From Treponema sp. (GTDB lineage: Bacteria > Spirochaetota > Spirochaetia > Treponematales > Breznakiellaceae), in NCBI GenBank assembly GCA_031254315.1, contig JAIRUQ010000015.1, forward strand, positions 27,868 through 91,867: 64,000 nt of DNA, written 5' to 3'. Numbering within the stretch: position 1 is the first letter of the stretch; each line of letters starts with the position of its first letter. Below, one piece after another: positions 10,008 to 18,097 of the stretch. Under the pieces are notes generated by a model, which saw only the letters and a list, made by a program, of their open reading frames with translations, made no database searches and was not told the origin of the DNA. Made by a program: the position numbers and the translations under genes.

Positions 10008-11984
10008 CTAAAAAAGCTCCCCCTGCGCCGGCGTATCTTTAGCGTTTGAAATCAGTTTCAAGAACTCTTCCTCATCAATAATTTTGATTCCTAATTCATT
10101 GGCTTTTTTGTTTTTGGAAGAGCCGGAACTTATGTCATTTGTAACAAGATAGGAAAGTCCTTTTACTACCGAAGATTTTGCCTGCGCTCCAAGAGATTTT
10201 ATTTTTTCTTCGGCTTCACTCCTCTTCATAGTTTTTAGCTCTCCTGTAAAACAGAAAGAAAGTGAGCGCAGAGGTTGGGAACCTTCCGGCGGCGGCTCTA
10301 AAATTGAAATTACGCCTGTTTTTAATACCGCATCCATTTCGCGCGTACACTCTTTTAGCCCTTCTACGATGACTAAGGCGGTTATTTCCCCAAGACCGTA
10401 AACGGCGCTTAAATCGGTAACAGAGGCGGCGCGAAGTTTTTCCAGAGTGTCAAAGCCGGAGAGCACGAGCTTTTCCATTGTTGTTTCGGCGACTCCTTCA
10501 AAGTCAAAACCGGCAACAAAGGCAGAAAGAGACAATTCCCGTTTTGTCTGAATATGACGGATCACTTTAGCGGCGGACAACTCCCCCATTCTGTCGTAGG
10601 CGGAAAGTTCCTCAGTCGTTAATTTGTACAATTCATGAATGTGCCTGATGTTCTTTTCAAATAACTGCCGCAGAAGTTTTTCGCCGAGTTCTCGGATATC
10701 AAGGACGGAAACCCACTTTTCTAATCTGTGTAAAAGACGCTTGGGACATTGAAGGTTGGGGCAGTAAAGCCTTGTTCCTCCGTCAACAAGTTCTGTATCG
10801 CAAGTGCCGCAGACTTTTGGAAAGTCAATTTCTTGAGTTTTTTCAGAAGACGGAACGGGGGCAAGCCCTTCGATCTTTGGAATTATTTCTCCGCGCTTTA
10901 CCACAGAAACCGCGGAGCCGATCTTTAGCCCCATAGCGCGAATCATATCCGGGTTGTTAAGGTTTGCCCGTTTTACGGTAGTTCCGGCAAGGCGTACAGG
11001 ATCGACAACTCCTATCGGCGTGTATGTCGCGCCCGATTCGCTCCAAATAACTTCACGAAGGACGCTGAACGCCGTTTCAAGTTCAAACTTAAAAGCGATC
11101 TGCTTTTCAGGGCGCGCTTTGCGAAGGTCAGCCATATCGGTCTCTACGTCCTTTACCACAAGACCGTCAATGTCAAAGGGGAGTTTTTCCCTGTTTTTTG
11201 CGGTCTCGTCACGGTAATCGATAATTTCCCAAGCTGTGGTAAAGGACTTTGTTTCTGTCGTTTGAAAGCCGCGCTTTTTTAACCAGTCGAGTTTTTGCAA
11301 TTCATCCTTAAAGAAACGGTCATCGTCAACGGCGGACGCGTCATAAACAATGAGATTTAAGTCCTCGCACCCCTGTCCGTCCTTACGGCGCATAATCCCG
11401 TTGGCGGCATTACGGCAGTTCGCCTTTGATTGGTATTTACTCTCCCAGACAGCGTGGGTCATGATTACCTCCCCCCTTACGCCGCCTGTAAACGAAACGT
11501 CAAGTTTGGAGACAGTGCCGCTCATGCGCCGCGCGTTAAAGGTAATCTCATCGCCTATAATGCCGTCCCCGCGTGTTACGGCTCTGATGAGCGTCCCTTT
11601 TTCATACTGCAATTCAAGACTCGCGCCGTCTAATTTATACTGAACGATGAATTTTTTCGTTAACCTAGTTTTTTCATTGGTTAACGGCGTGTTTTTTTGC
11701 GTCTCCATCCCCATTTTTTTCGCCCAGTCGATGAATTCTTGAGGGTTGGAAGCCTTATCCTGACTTCCCATAGGAATAAGGTGGCGTGCTTTGGGGAAAC
11801 CATCAACATCCGGTCCAGTCCCTATTTTTTTAAGCGCTGGGCTATCCGGGGACAGGGACTTTAATTCATCCCAAAGAAGGTCAAATTCCCCGTCTGAAAT
11901 TTCCGCTTCCCCATTGTAATACGACGCCTGATATTTTTTAATCAACTCCTCAAGTTCAGCTACTCTATCCTGCTTTGAGCTCAT
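10008..11984 (-). CDS. ligA: NAD-dependent DNA ligase LigA
   Basis: KLDGASLELQYEKG adenylation motif, zinc-finger CGTCDTELVDGGTRLYCPNLQCP, HhH and BRCT regions; start set at MSSKQDRVAELEELIKKYQ. Confidence 0.93.
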   Translation of the reverse strand: MSSKQDRVAELEELIKKYQASYYNGEAEISDGEFDLLWDELKSLSPDSPALKKIGTGPDVDGFPKARHLIPMGSQDKASNPQEFIDWAKKMGMETQKNTPLTNEKTRLTKKFIVQYKLDGASLELQYEKGTLIRAVTRGDGIIGDEITFNARRMSGTVSKLDVSFTGGVRGEVIMTHAVWESKYQSKANCRNAANGIMRRKDGQGCEDLNLIVYDASAVDDDRFFKDELQKLDWLKKRGFQTTETKSFTTAWEIIDYRDETAKNREKLPFDIDGLVVKDVETDMADLRKARPEKQIAFKFELETAFSVLREVIWSESGATYTPIGVVDPVRLAGTTVKRANLNNPDMIRAMGLKIGSAVSVVKRGEIIPKIEGLAPVPSSEKTQEIDFPKVCGTCDTELVDGGTRLYCPNLQCPKRLLHRLEKWVSVLDIRELGEKLLRQLFEKNIRHIHELYKLTTEELSAYDRMGELSAAKVIRHIQTKRELSLSAFVAGFDFEGVAETTMEKLVLSGFDTLEKLRAASVTDLSAVYGLGEITALVIVEGLKECTREMDAVLKTGVISILEPPPEGSQPLRSLSFCFTGELKTMKRSEAEEKIKSLGAQAKSSVVKGLSYLVTNDISSGSSKNKKANELGIKIIDEEEFLKLISNAKDTPAQGELF

Positions 11985-12050
11985 GGGAGCATTATAGCAC
12001 ATTTTTCCCTTTAAGGCGCAAATCAAATACATACATTTGTCTGAATTAAT

Positions 12051-12225
12051 CACACAAAGGCACAAAGGCACAAAGGGGAAGAAGAAGGAGAAGTGAACAA
12101 CAGGTTGAGCGCATCCTTCATACTATTCCGTCTTTCCTTCCTCCATCTTCCTTCGTGCCTTTGTGCCTTTGTGTGAGTACATTCTTCATACTCTCCCCTC
12201 TTCCCTCCGTGTTCTCCGTGGTAAA
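12051..12225. repeat. CACAAAGG-family palindrome plus half of a CACGGAG-family element
   Basis: cacacaaaggcacaaaggcacaaagg ... ccttcgtgcctttgtgcctttgtgtg, then ctccgtgttctccgtggt. Confidence 0.85.
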
Positions 12226-12307
12226 AATTCTTTTTGTATACGCACATGAGGAGGATACATATTCCCTAGAGCCCATTTAATATTGTATAATTTTAGGGAG
12301 GGGAAAA

Positions 12308-15300
12308 ATGGGTGTCTTTGAAATTTATGTAGAAAAAAAACAGGCTTTCGCGCAGGAAGCAGTTTCTGTGGCGGCGGACTTACGGCTTGGACTTCAACTG
12401 GAAAGTATAACTTCTGTCAGGATCATAAACCGCTATTTCGCCGAGGGCATTTCCCAGGACGATTTTAACTCAGTCAAAAACACGATTTTTTCAGAGCCTC
12501 CTGTTGATATTGTCTATGATAAACTGCCGCCTTTTGACGAGGCGCGTGTTTTCGCGGTAGAGTTCCTTCCCGGTCAGTTTGACCAAAGAGCCGATTCCTG
12601 CGCCCAGTGTATATCTCTTGCTACGGGGAAAGAAAGACCGGTTATTCATTCATCGAAAATCTTCGCTTTGTACGGAAATATTGGCGATGAAGATTTTGTC
12701 CGTATTAAATCATGGCTTATAAACCCTGTTGAGAGCCGGCAGGCAGAAATGGAAAAACCGCATACCCTCGTTCAGAATTTCGCGGCTCCTAAAGACGTTG
12801 AGTTCATTGACGGGTTTAACGCTCTTTCTTCCGACAAACTTGAAGAGCTACGCAAGGAGATGAACCTTGCGATGGATTTATCCGACCTGCAGTTTTGTCA
12901 GGTTTATTTTCGTGACGAAGAAAAACGCGACCCTTCAGTAACGGAAATCCGTGTCCTTGACACATATTGGTCGGATCACTGCCGCCACACGACATTCTTA
13001 ACGGAGATTGAAGAGATACAAATTGACGATCCTCTCCTGCGCGAAAGTTACGGTAGGTATTTGTCATTGCGCTCATCTCTTGGTCGCTCAAAAAAGCCTG
13101 TTACTTTGATGGATATGGCTACGATAGGAGTGAAGGCTCTTAAAAAGAAAAAACTACTTTCTGATTTGGATGAATCACAGGAGATAAATGCCTGTTCTGT
13201 AAAAATAAAAGTTGATGTTGACGGCAAGAATCAGGACTGGCTTTTAATGTTCAAAAACGAAACACACAACCACCCCACAGAAATTGAACCGTTTGGCGGA
13301 GCGGCTACCTGTCTTGGAGGGGCGATACGCGATCCACTCTCCGGGCGCGCCTTTGTCTATCAGGCTATGCGCGTAACAGGAGCGGGAAATCCTCTGCAAG
13401 GTTCCTCCTCTACCCTGCCCGGTAAGTTGCCACAGCGAAAAATTTGCCGTACTGCCGCGGCAGGTTACAGTTCATATGGTAATCAGATTGGACTTGCCAC
13501 AGGCATGGTGAATGAAATTTATCATACGGGATATGTCGCTAAACGTATGGAAATAGGCGCTGTTATAGGAGCCGCTCCCGCAAAAAATGTTGTAAGAAAA
13601 ACTCCGTCCCCTTCTGATGTTGTGATCCTCCTTGGCGGCAGAACAGGGCGCGACGGTATTGGGGGCGCGACAGGCTCATCAAAATCACACACGTCAACTT
13701 CTCTTGAAACTTGCGGCGCGGATGTTCAAAAAGGGAACGCCCCCGAAGAGCGAAAAATACAGCGGCTTTTTCGTAATCCTTCTGCCACACGTTTAATAAA
13801 ACGTTGTAACGATTTTGGCGCGGGAGGCGTAAGCGTCTCTGTAGGTGAAATCGCTGACGGTCTTTTAATTGACTTAAACAAGGTATTAAAAAAATACGAA
13901 GGTCTTGACGGAACTGAACTTGCAATAAGCGAAAGTCAGGAGAGGATGTCCATTGTTACGGCAAAAGAGGATGCCTCTGATTTTATTGCGTTAGCCGCTA
14001 ATGAAAATCTTGAAGCTGAGATTATTGCGGAAGTTACTAAGGAGCCGCGTCTTGTAATGAAATGGAACGGAAAAACAATAGTTGACATTTCAAGGGAATT
14101 GCTAAATTCCAACGGCGCAAAAAAATATGCTAAAGTGCGCGTAACAAAACCGCAGGCGATAACCAGCGAAAATCGTGTTTTGAACGAGAAAGAACTTGAA
14201 GATTTTATCGCAAGCATTAATATATGTTCGCAAAAAGGGCTTTTGGATCGTTTTGATTCATCTATAGGAGCCGCTACAGCCATCGCTCCTTTTGGCGGTA
14301 AATATCAGCTTACGCCCGCCCAGACAATGGCGGCTAAAATACCCGTATTGAACGGAGAGACAAAAACGTTCTCTCTTATGTCATGGGGCTTTGATCCGGA
14401 GATTTCAACTGTAAGTCCGTATCATGGTTCTGTTTTCGCGGTTGTTTTTTCTGTCGCTAAGATTATAGCTTCCGGCGGGCGCAGAAGCAAATGCCGCCTG
14501 ACATTTCAGGAGTATTTTGAAAGGTTACGCGACGATTCTGTACGCTGGGGAAAGCCTGTAGCCGCTTTGCTTGGAGCGTTAGACGCACAGATCGGTCTTG
14601 AAACCGCGGCAATCGGCGGTAAGGATTCGATGTCCGGCAGTTTTGAGAATATTGATGTTCCTCCTACTCTTGTTTCATTTGCGGTTTCTACAATAAAAAT
14701 TGATAACATTATAACGCCGGAATTCAAAAAACCGGACAGTTTAGTTTTTCTCATAAAACCGCCGTTTTCTGTGTATGAAAAGCCGAATTTTGCCGCAATT
14801 CGCGCATATTTTGACACTGTTGAAAAACTTATCGCGAAGGGAAAAATCCTTTCCGCGTGGGCGGTCGGCTCCGGCGGCACTGCGGAAGCTATAATTAAAA
14901 TGTGTTTTGGCAACCGTATCGGTTTTTTCGCGGAAACAGAGCTTTTTTCCGGTTGCGGTTTTTGCGGTTTTATCGTGGAAACGGAAGAACCATTGCGAAT
15001 AAAGAGCGAATATTTAGGCTCTACAACAAAAGAGTATACACTTAGAACAAAATCTTTTAAAATTGAGTTGGAAAAACTGCAATCTTCATGGGAAAACACA
15101 TTAGAACCTGTTTATCCGTATTTGATAAAACAAGAAGGAAAAACTGAGAGTTTTTATTACAAGCATGAACATACTCCAACTTTATCAAACAAGAAAACAG
15201 GACGCTCAAAACCAACATTTATAATACCGGTTTTCCCCGGCACAAACAGCGAATATGACACCGCAAGAGCGATAGAAAAAGCCGGAGGAACAGCAAAAAT

Positions 15301-16006
15301 ATTTGTTATACGAAATCTAAGCTCTTCTGATATAGCGCAAAGTGTTAAAGAATTCACAAAAGAGGTAAGAGGCGCACAGGCTATTGTTTTTCCCGGAGGA
15401 TTTTCAGGCGGCGATGAACCCGATGGCTCCGGCAAGTTTATAACGGCTTTTATTCGCAATCCAGCGGTTTCAGACGCTGTAACGGAGCTATTGCAAAACC
15501 GCGACGGTCTTATCTGCGGAATATGTAACGGTTTTCAAGCACTTATAAAATTGGGTCTTGTGCCTTACGGACAAATACGCGCGATGACGGAAGACTCCCC
15601 TACTCTTACCTTTAACACAATCGGAAGACATCAGTCTGTGCTTGTTAATACAAAAATAGTTTCAAACAAATCCCCTTGGCTGTCCCACCTTGAATTAGGT
15701 TCACAGTACATTGTCCCGATTTCTCACGGCGAAGGACGCTTTATCGCTGATGAAACTCTTATCCGCTCCCTTGCGTCTAACGGACAAATCGCGACACAGT
15801 ATGTGGATTTTGACGGCAATTCATCGCAGGATATACGTTTTAATCCTAACAATTCATTCTTTGCAGTAGAAGGCATAACATCCCCCGACGGACGCGTCTT
15901 TGGCAGAATGGCACATAACGAACGTTTTGATGTTGGTCTTTATAAAAATATTCCGGGAATACGCAAAATGGACATCTTCGCAGGCGCAGTTTTATATTTC
16001 AGCTAA
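12308..16006 (+). CDS. purL: Phosphoribosylformylglycinamidine synthase (large single-chain form)
   Basis: 1232 aa; FKNETHNHPTEIEPFGGAATCLGGAIRD; C-terminal glutaminase GICNGFQALIKLG. Confidence 0.95.
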   Translation: MGVFEIYVEKKQAFAQEAVSVAADLRLGLQLESITSVRIINRYFAEGISQDDFNSVKNTIFSEPPVDIVYDKLPPFDEARVFAVEFLPGQFDQRADSCAQCISLATGKERPVIHSSKIFALYGNIGDEDFVRIKSWLINPVESRQAEMEKPHTLVQNFAAPKDVEFIDGFNALSSDKLEELRKEMNLAMDLSDLQFCQVYFRDEEKRDPSVTEIRVLDTYWSDHCRHTTFLTEIEEIQIDDPLLRESYGRYLSLRSSLGRSKKPVTLMDMATIGVKALKKKKLLSDLDESQEINACSVKIKVDVDGKNQDWLLMFKNETHNHPTEIEPFGGAATCLGGAIRDPLSGRAFVYQAMRVTGAGNPLQGSSSTLPGKLPQRKICRTAAAGYSSYGNQIGLATGMVNEIYHTGYVAKRMEIGAVIGAAPAKNVVRKTPSPSDVVILLGGRTGRDGIGGATGSSKSHTSTSLETCGADVQKGNAPEERKIQRLFRNPSATRLIKRCNDFGAGGVSVSVGEIADGLLIDLNKVLKKYEGLDGTELAISESQERMSIVTAKEDASDFIALAANENLEAEIIAEVTKEPRLVMKWNGKTIVDISRELLNSNGAKKYAKVRVTKPQAITSENRVLNEKELEDFIASINICSQKGLLDRFDSSIGAATAIAPFGGKYQLTPAQTMAAKIPVLNGETKTFSLMSWGFDPEISTVSPYHGSVFAVVFSVAKIIASGGRRSKCRLTFQEYFERLRDDSVRWGKPVAALLGALDAQIGLETAAIGGKDSMSGSFENIDVPPTLVSFAVSTIKIDNIITPEFKKPDSLVFLIKPPFSVYEKPNFAAIRAYFDTVEKLIAKGKILSAWAVGSGGTAEAIIKMCFGNRIGFFAETELFSGCGFCGFIVETEEPLRIKSEYLGSTTKEYTLRTKSFKIELEKLQSSWENTLEPVYPYLIKQEGKTESFYYKHEHTPTLSNKKTGRSKPTFIIPVFPGTNSEYDTARAIEKAGGTAKIFVIRNLSSSDIAQSVKEFTKEVRGAQAIVFPGGFSGGDEPDGSGKFITAFIRNPAVSDAVTELLQNRDGLICGICNGFQALIKLGLVPYGQIRAMTEDSPTLTFNTIGRHQSVLVNTKIVSNKSPWLSHLELGSQYIVPISHGEGRFIADETLIRSLASNGQIATQYVDFDGNSSQDIRFNPNNSFFAVEGITSPDGRVFGRMAHNERFDVGLYKNIPGIRKMDIFAGAVLYFS

Positions 16007-16026
16007 TGTTATTTCAAGAAGAAAAA

Positions 16027-16096
16027 ACCACGGAGGACACGGAGAACACGGAGTTCTGATTAGCTTTCTTCCTCTTCCTCCGTGAACTCCGTGGTT
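16027..16096. repeat. Intergenic palindrome, CACGGAG family
   Basis: accacggaggacacggagaacacggagtt ... cctccgtgaactccgtggt between convergent purL and purH. Confidence 0.88.
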
Positions 16097-16112
16097 AATA
16101 TTCTTATTGGTA

Positions 16113-17750
16113 CTAATGCTTGAAATGCCGCAAACCTGTGAACACCATCGCTATTCCGTGTTTATCGCAGGCTTCGATTGACAGTTTATCGTTCATGGAG
16201 CCGCCGGGCTGTATGATTGCTTTTATCCCCGCTTTTGCCGCGGCGTCAACGACATCCGCAAACGGGAAGAACGCGTCAGAGGCGAGAACTCTCGAAGGAA
16301 GGCTGTCTCTCCATGGACTTCCTCCGGTATCAGCCGACTCTTTTGTCGCGGCATCCATAACAGCGGCGCTTCTTTCCAAAGCGTGAATTGTGGGCCAGAT
16401 TCTGTTAACCTGCCCGCCGCCAATTCCTGTCGCAGAAAGCTCTTTTACGATCATTATCGCGTTTGATTTTACAAATGTTACGGCTCTCATGCCAAAGATC
16501 ATGTCGGCTATGTCCCGCTGTTCAGGAGCGGTTTTTGTTACAACTTCCCACTTGTCAAGAAGGCTTAAATCTCTTTGTTGAACTAAAAGACCGCCGTCAA
16601 CGGCAATACATTCGTGCGCTTCTTTTGGCGCTTTTCTTATTCTGATAACGCGAAGGTTCTTTTTCTTTTTAAGGATTTCAAGCGCTTCATCATCAAAGTC
16701 AGGGGCGGCGACAATCTCTAAAAACAACTCGCCAAGTTTAAAAGCGACAGCCTTATCAACCTTTGTATTACAGGCGATTATGCCGCCAAAAATTGATACG
16801 CGATCGCACGCGAAAACTTTTTCATAAGCCTCATGCAATGTGTCCCCAAGCGCGATTCCACAGGGGGTGTTATGCTTTACCGCAACACAGCAGATTTTTC
16901 CGCTTGAGACAGCGGAAGGAATAAGGCGCTTAATTTCGTCCTCTCCTGCCGGCATCGTCCCGTCTGCAGACAGCCCAAATGCGCAACACGCTTTCCAAGC
17001 TACATCAAGGTCTCTGATATTGTTATAACCCAATTCTTTGCCGTTCAATTGCTCAAAACCGTCAAGCGCACCGGGACGGTCGGTATTCAGGTAAAGAGCC
17101 GCCGACTGATGCCCATTTTCCCCGTAACGCAGAGACTGCCCCATTTTAAGGGAAACCGGCAGGAATCTTGGGTATTCCTCGTCTAACAGATAGCGGGCAA
17201 TCGCGGCATCATAAGCGGAAGTTAAATCGAACACTTTACCGGCAAGCCGCTTCTTAAACTCCAGCGGCACTTGTCCGGCTTTTATTCCGCTTATCGCTTC
17301 GTTATAATCCGCCGGGTCTGTAAGGACAATTACATCGCGGAAATTCTTGGCGGCTGAGCGCAACATTCCCGGTCCGCCAATATCGATAAATTCAATGGTT
17401 TCTTCGTTTGAAAGCCCTGCTTGCACCTTTTCAAAGAAAGGATATAGATTGACGCAGACAAGGTCGATAGGCTCAAGTTTCTGAGTTTTTAGGGTCTCAA
17501 GGTGGCTTGGAACGTCCCTGCGAGCCAAAATACCGGCATGAATCGCCGGATGAAGCGTTTTTACGCGTCCGTCAAGGCACTCAGGAAAGCCTGTAACCGC
17601 TGAAACATCCGTAACAGGGATTTTATTCTCTTGCAGGTATTTGGAAGTACCGCCTGTCGAAATTATCTCCCATCCACCGGTGTGCAAAAATTCAGCAAGA
17701 TCAAGGATGCCGTCCTTATAAAAAACACTAACAAGCGCCCGTTTCTTCAT
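16113..17750 (-). CDS. purH: Bifunctional AICAR formyltransferase/IMP cyclohydrolase
   Basis: MKKRALVSVFYKDGILDLAEFLHTGGWEIISTGGTSKYL; VKHNTPCGIALG; FFPFADVVDAAAKAGIKAIIQPGGS. Confidence 0.95.
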   Translation of the reverse strand: MKKRALVSVFYKDGILDLAEFLHTGGWEIISTGGTSKYLQENKIPVTDVSAVTGFPECLDGRVKTLHPAIHAGILARRDVPSHLETLKTQKLEPIDLVCVNLYPFFEKVQAGLSNEETIEFIDIGGPGMLRSAAKNFRDVIVLTDPADYNEAISGIKAGQVPLEFKKRLAGKVFDLTSAYDAAIARYLLDEEYPRFLPVSLKMGQSLRYGENGHQSAALYLNTDRPGALDGFEQLNGKELGYNNIRDLDVAWKACCAFGLSADGTMPAGEDEIKRLIPSAVSSGKICCVAVKHNTPCGIALGDTLHEAYEKVFACDRVSIFGGIIACNTKVDKAVAFKLGELFLEIVAAPDFDDEALEILKKKKNLRVIRIRKAPKEAHECIAVDGGLLVQQRDLSLLDKWEVVTKTAPEQRDIADMIFGMRAVTFVKSNAIMIVKELSATGIGGGQVNRIWPTIHALERSAAVMDAATKESADTGGSPWRDSLPSRVLASDAFFPFADVVDAAAKAGIKAIIQPGGSMNDKLSIEACDKHGIAMVFTGLRHFKH

Positions 17751-17814
17751 GTTATTTCACCTCAAAATAAGCATTGCGGTCTAGCATTTCGCAATTAAGC
17801 CGTAAAAAGATTTT

Positions 17815-17896
17815 TGCGGCCTAGAAGACTTGAACTTCCATGCCTCTCGGCACCAGCACCTCAAGCTGGCGTGTCTACCAGTTCCACCAAGGCCGC
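17815..17896 (-). tRNA. tRNA-Leu (anticodon GAG)
   Basis: Reverse strand GCGGCCTTGGTGGAACTGGTAGACACGCCAGCTTGAGGTGCTGGTGCCGAGAGGCATGGAAGTTCAAGTCTTCTAGGCCGCA; class II variable arm, loop TTGAGGT. Confidence 0.95.
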
Positions 17897-17905
17897 AGGA
17901 ATACT

Positions 17906-18020
17906 GACTTTAGAGAGAACCCGGTTGGTTCTCTCTAAAGTCTTGCATTTTTTCAGGCTAAAGCCTTACAAAAATGCGATTTCCTAAGGTAATTTTTCAG
18001 AAACTGAAGTTTCTGAAAAA
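17906..18020. repeat. Three-hairpin repeat element, copy 1
   Basis: Stem 1 GACTTTAGAGAGAACC-CGGTT-GGTTCTCTCTAAAGTC (17906-17942); stem 2 GCATTTTT..AGGCT-AA-AGCCT..AAAAATGC (17945-17977); stem 3 TTTTTCAGAAAC-TGAA-GTTTCTGAAAAA (17993-18020). Second copy at 50692-50808. Confidence 0.9.
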
Positions 18021-18097
18021 CCTCGTTATATTTTTATCAAAAATCAGTATTTCTGTCAATCCCTAATACCCTAATCTTTTTTTGCCGATGATAAAAT

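Noticed and set aside
12050-12247. ORF-track protein with HGEHGGKR / TKAQRHEG sequence
   Set aside because: Translation of the CACAAAGG/CACGGAG palindromes; low-complexity artefact rather than a gene. Same for 15900-16085 and 61623-61886.
12270-12310. Possible hairpin TCCCTA...TAGGGA before purL as a purine riboswitch
   Set aside because: Only six paired bases with a long AT-rich loop; no recognisable riboswitch core.
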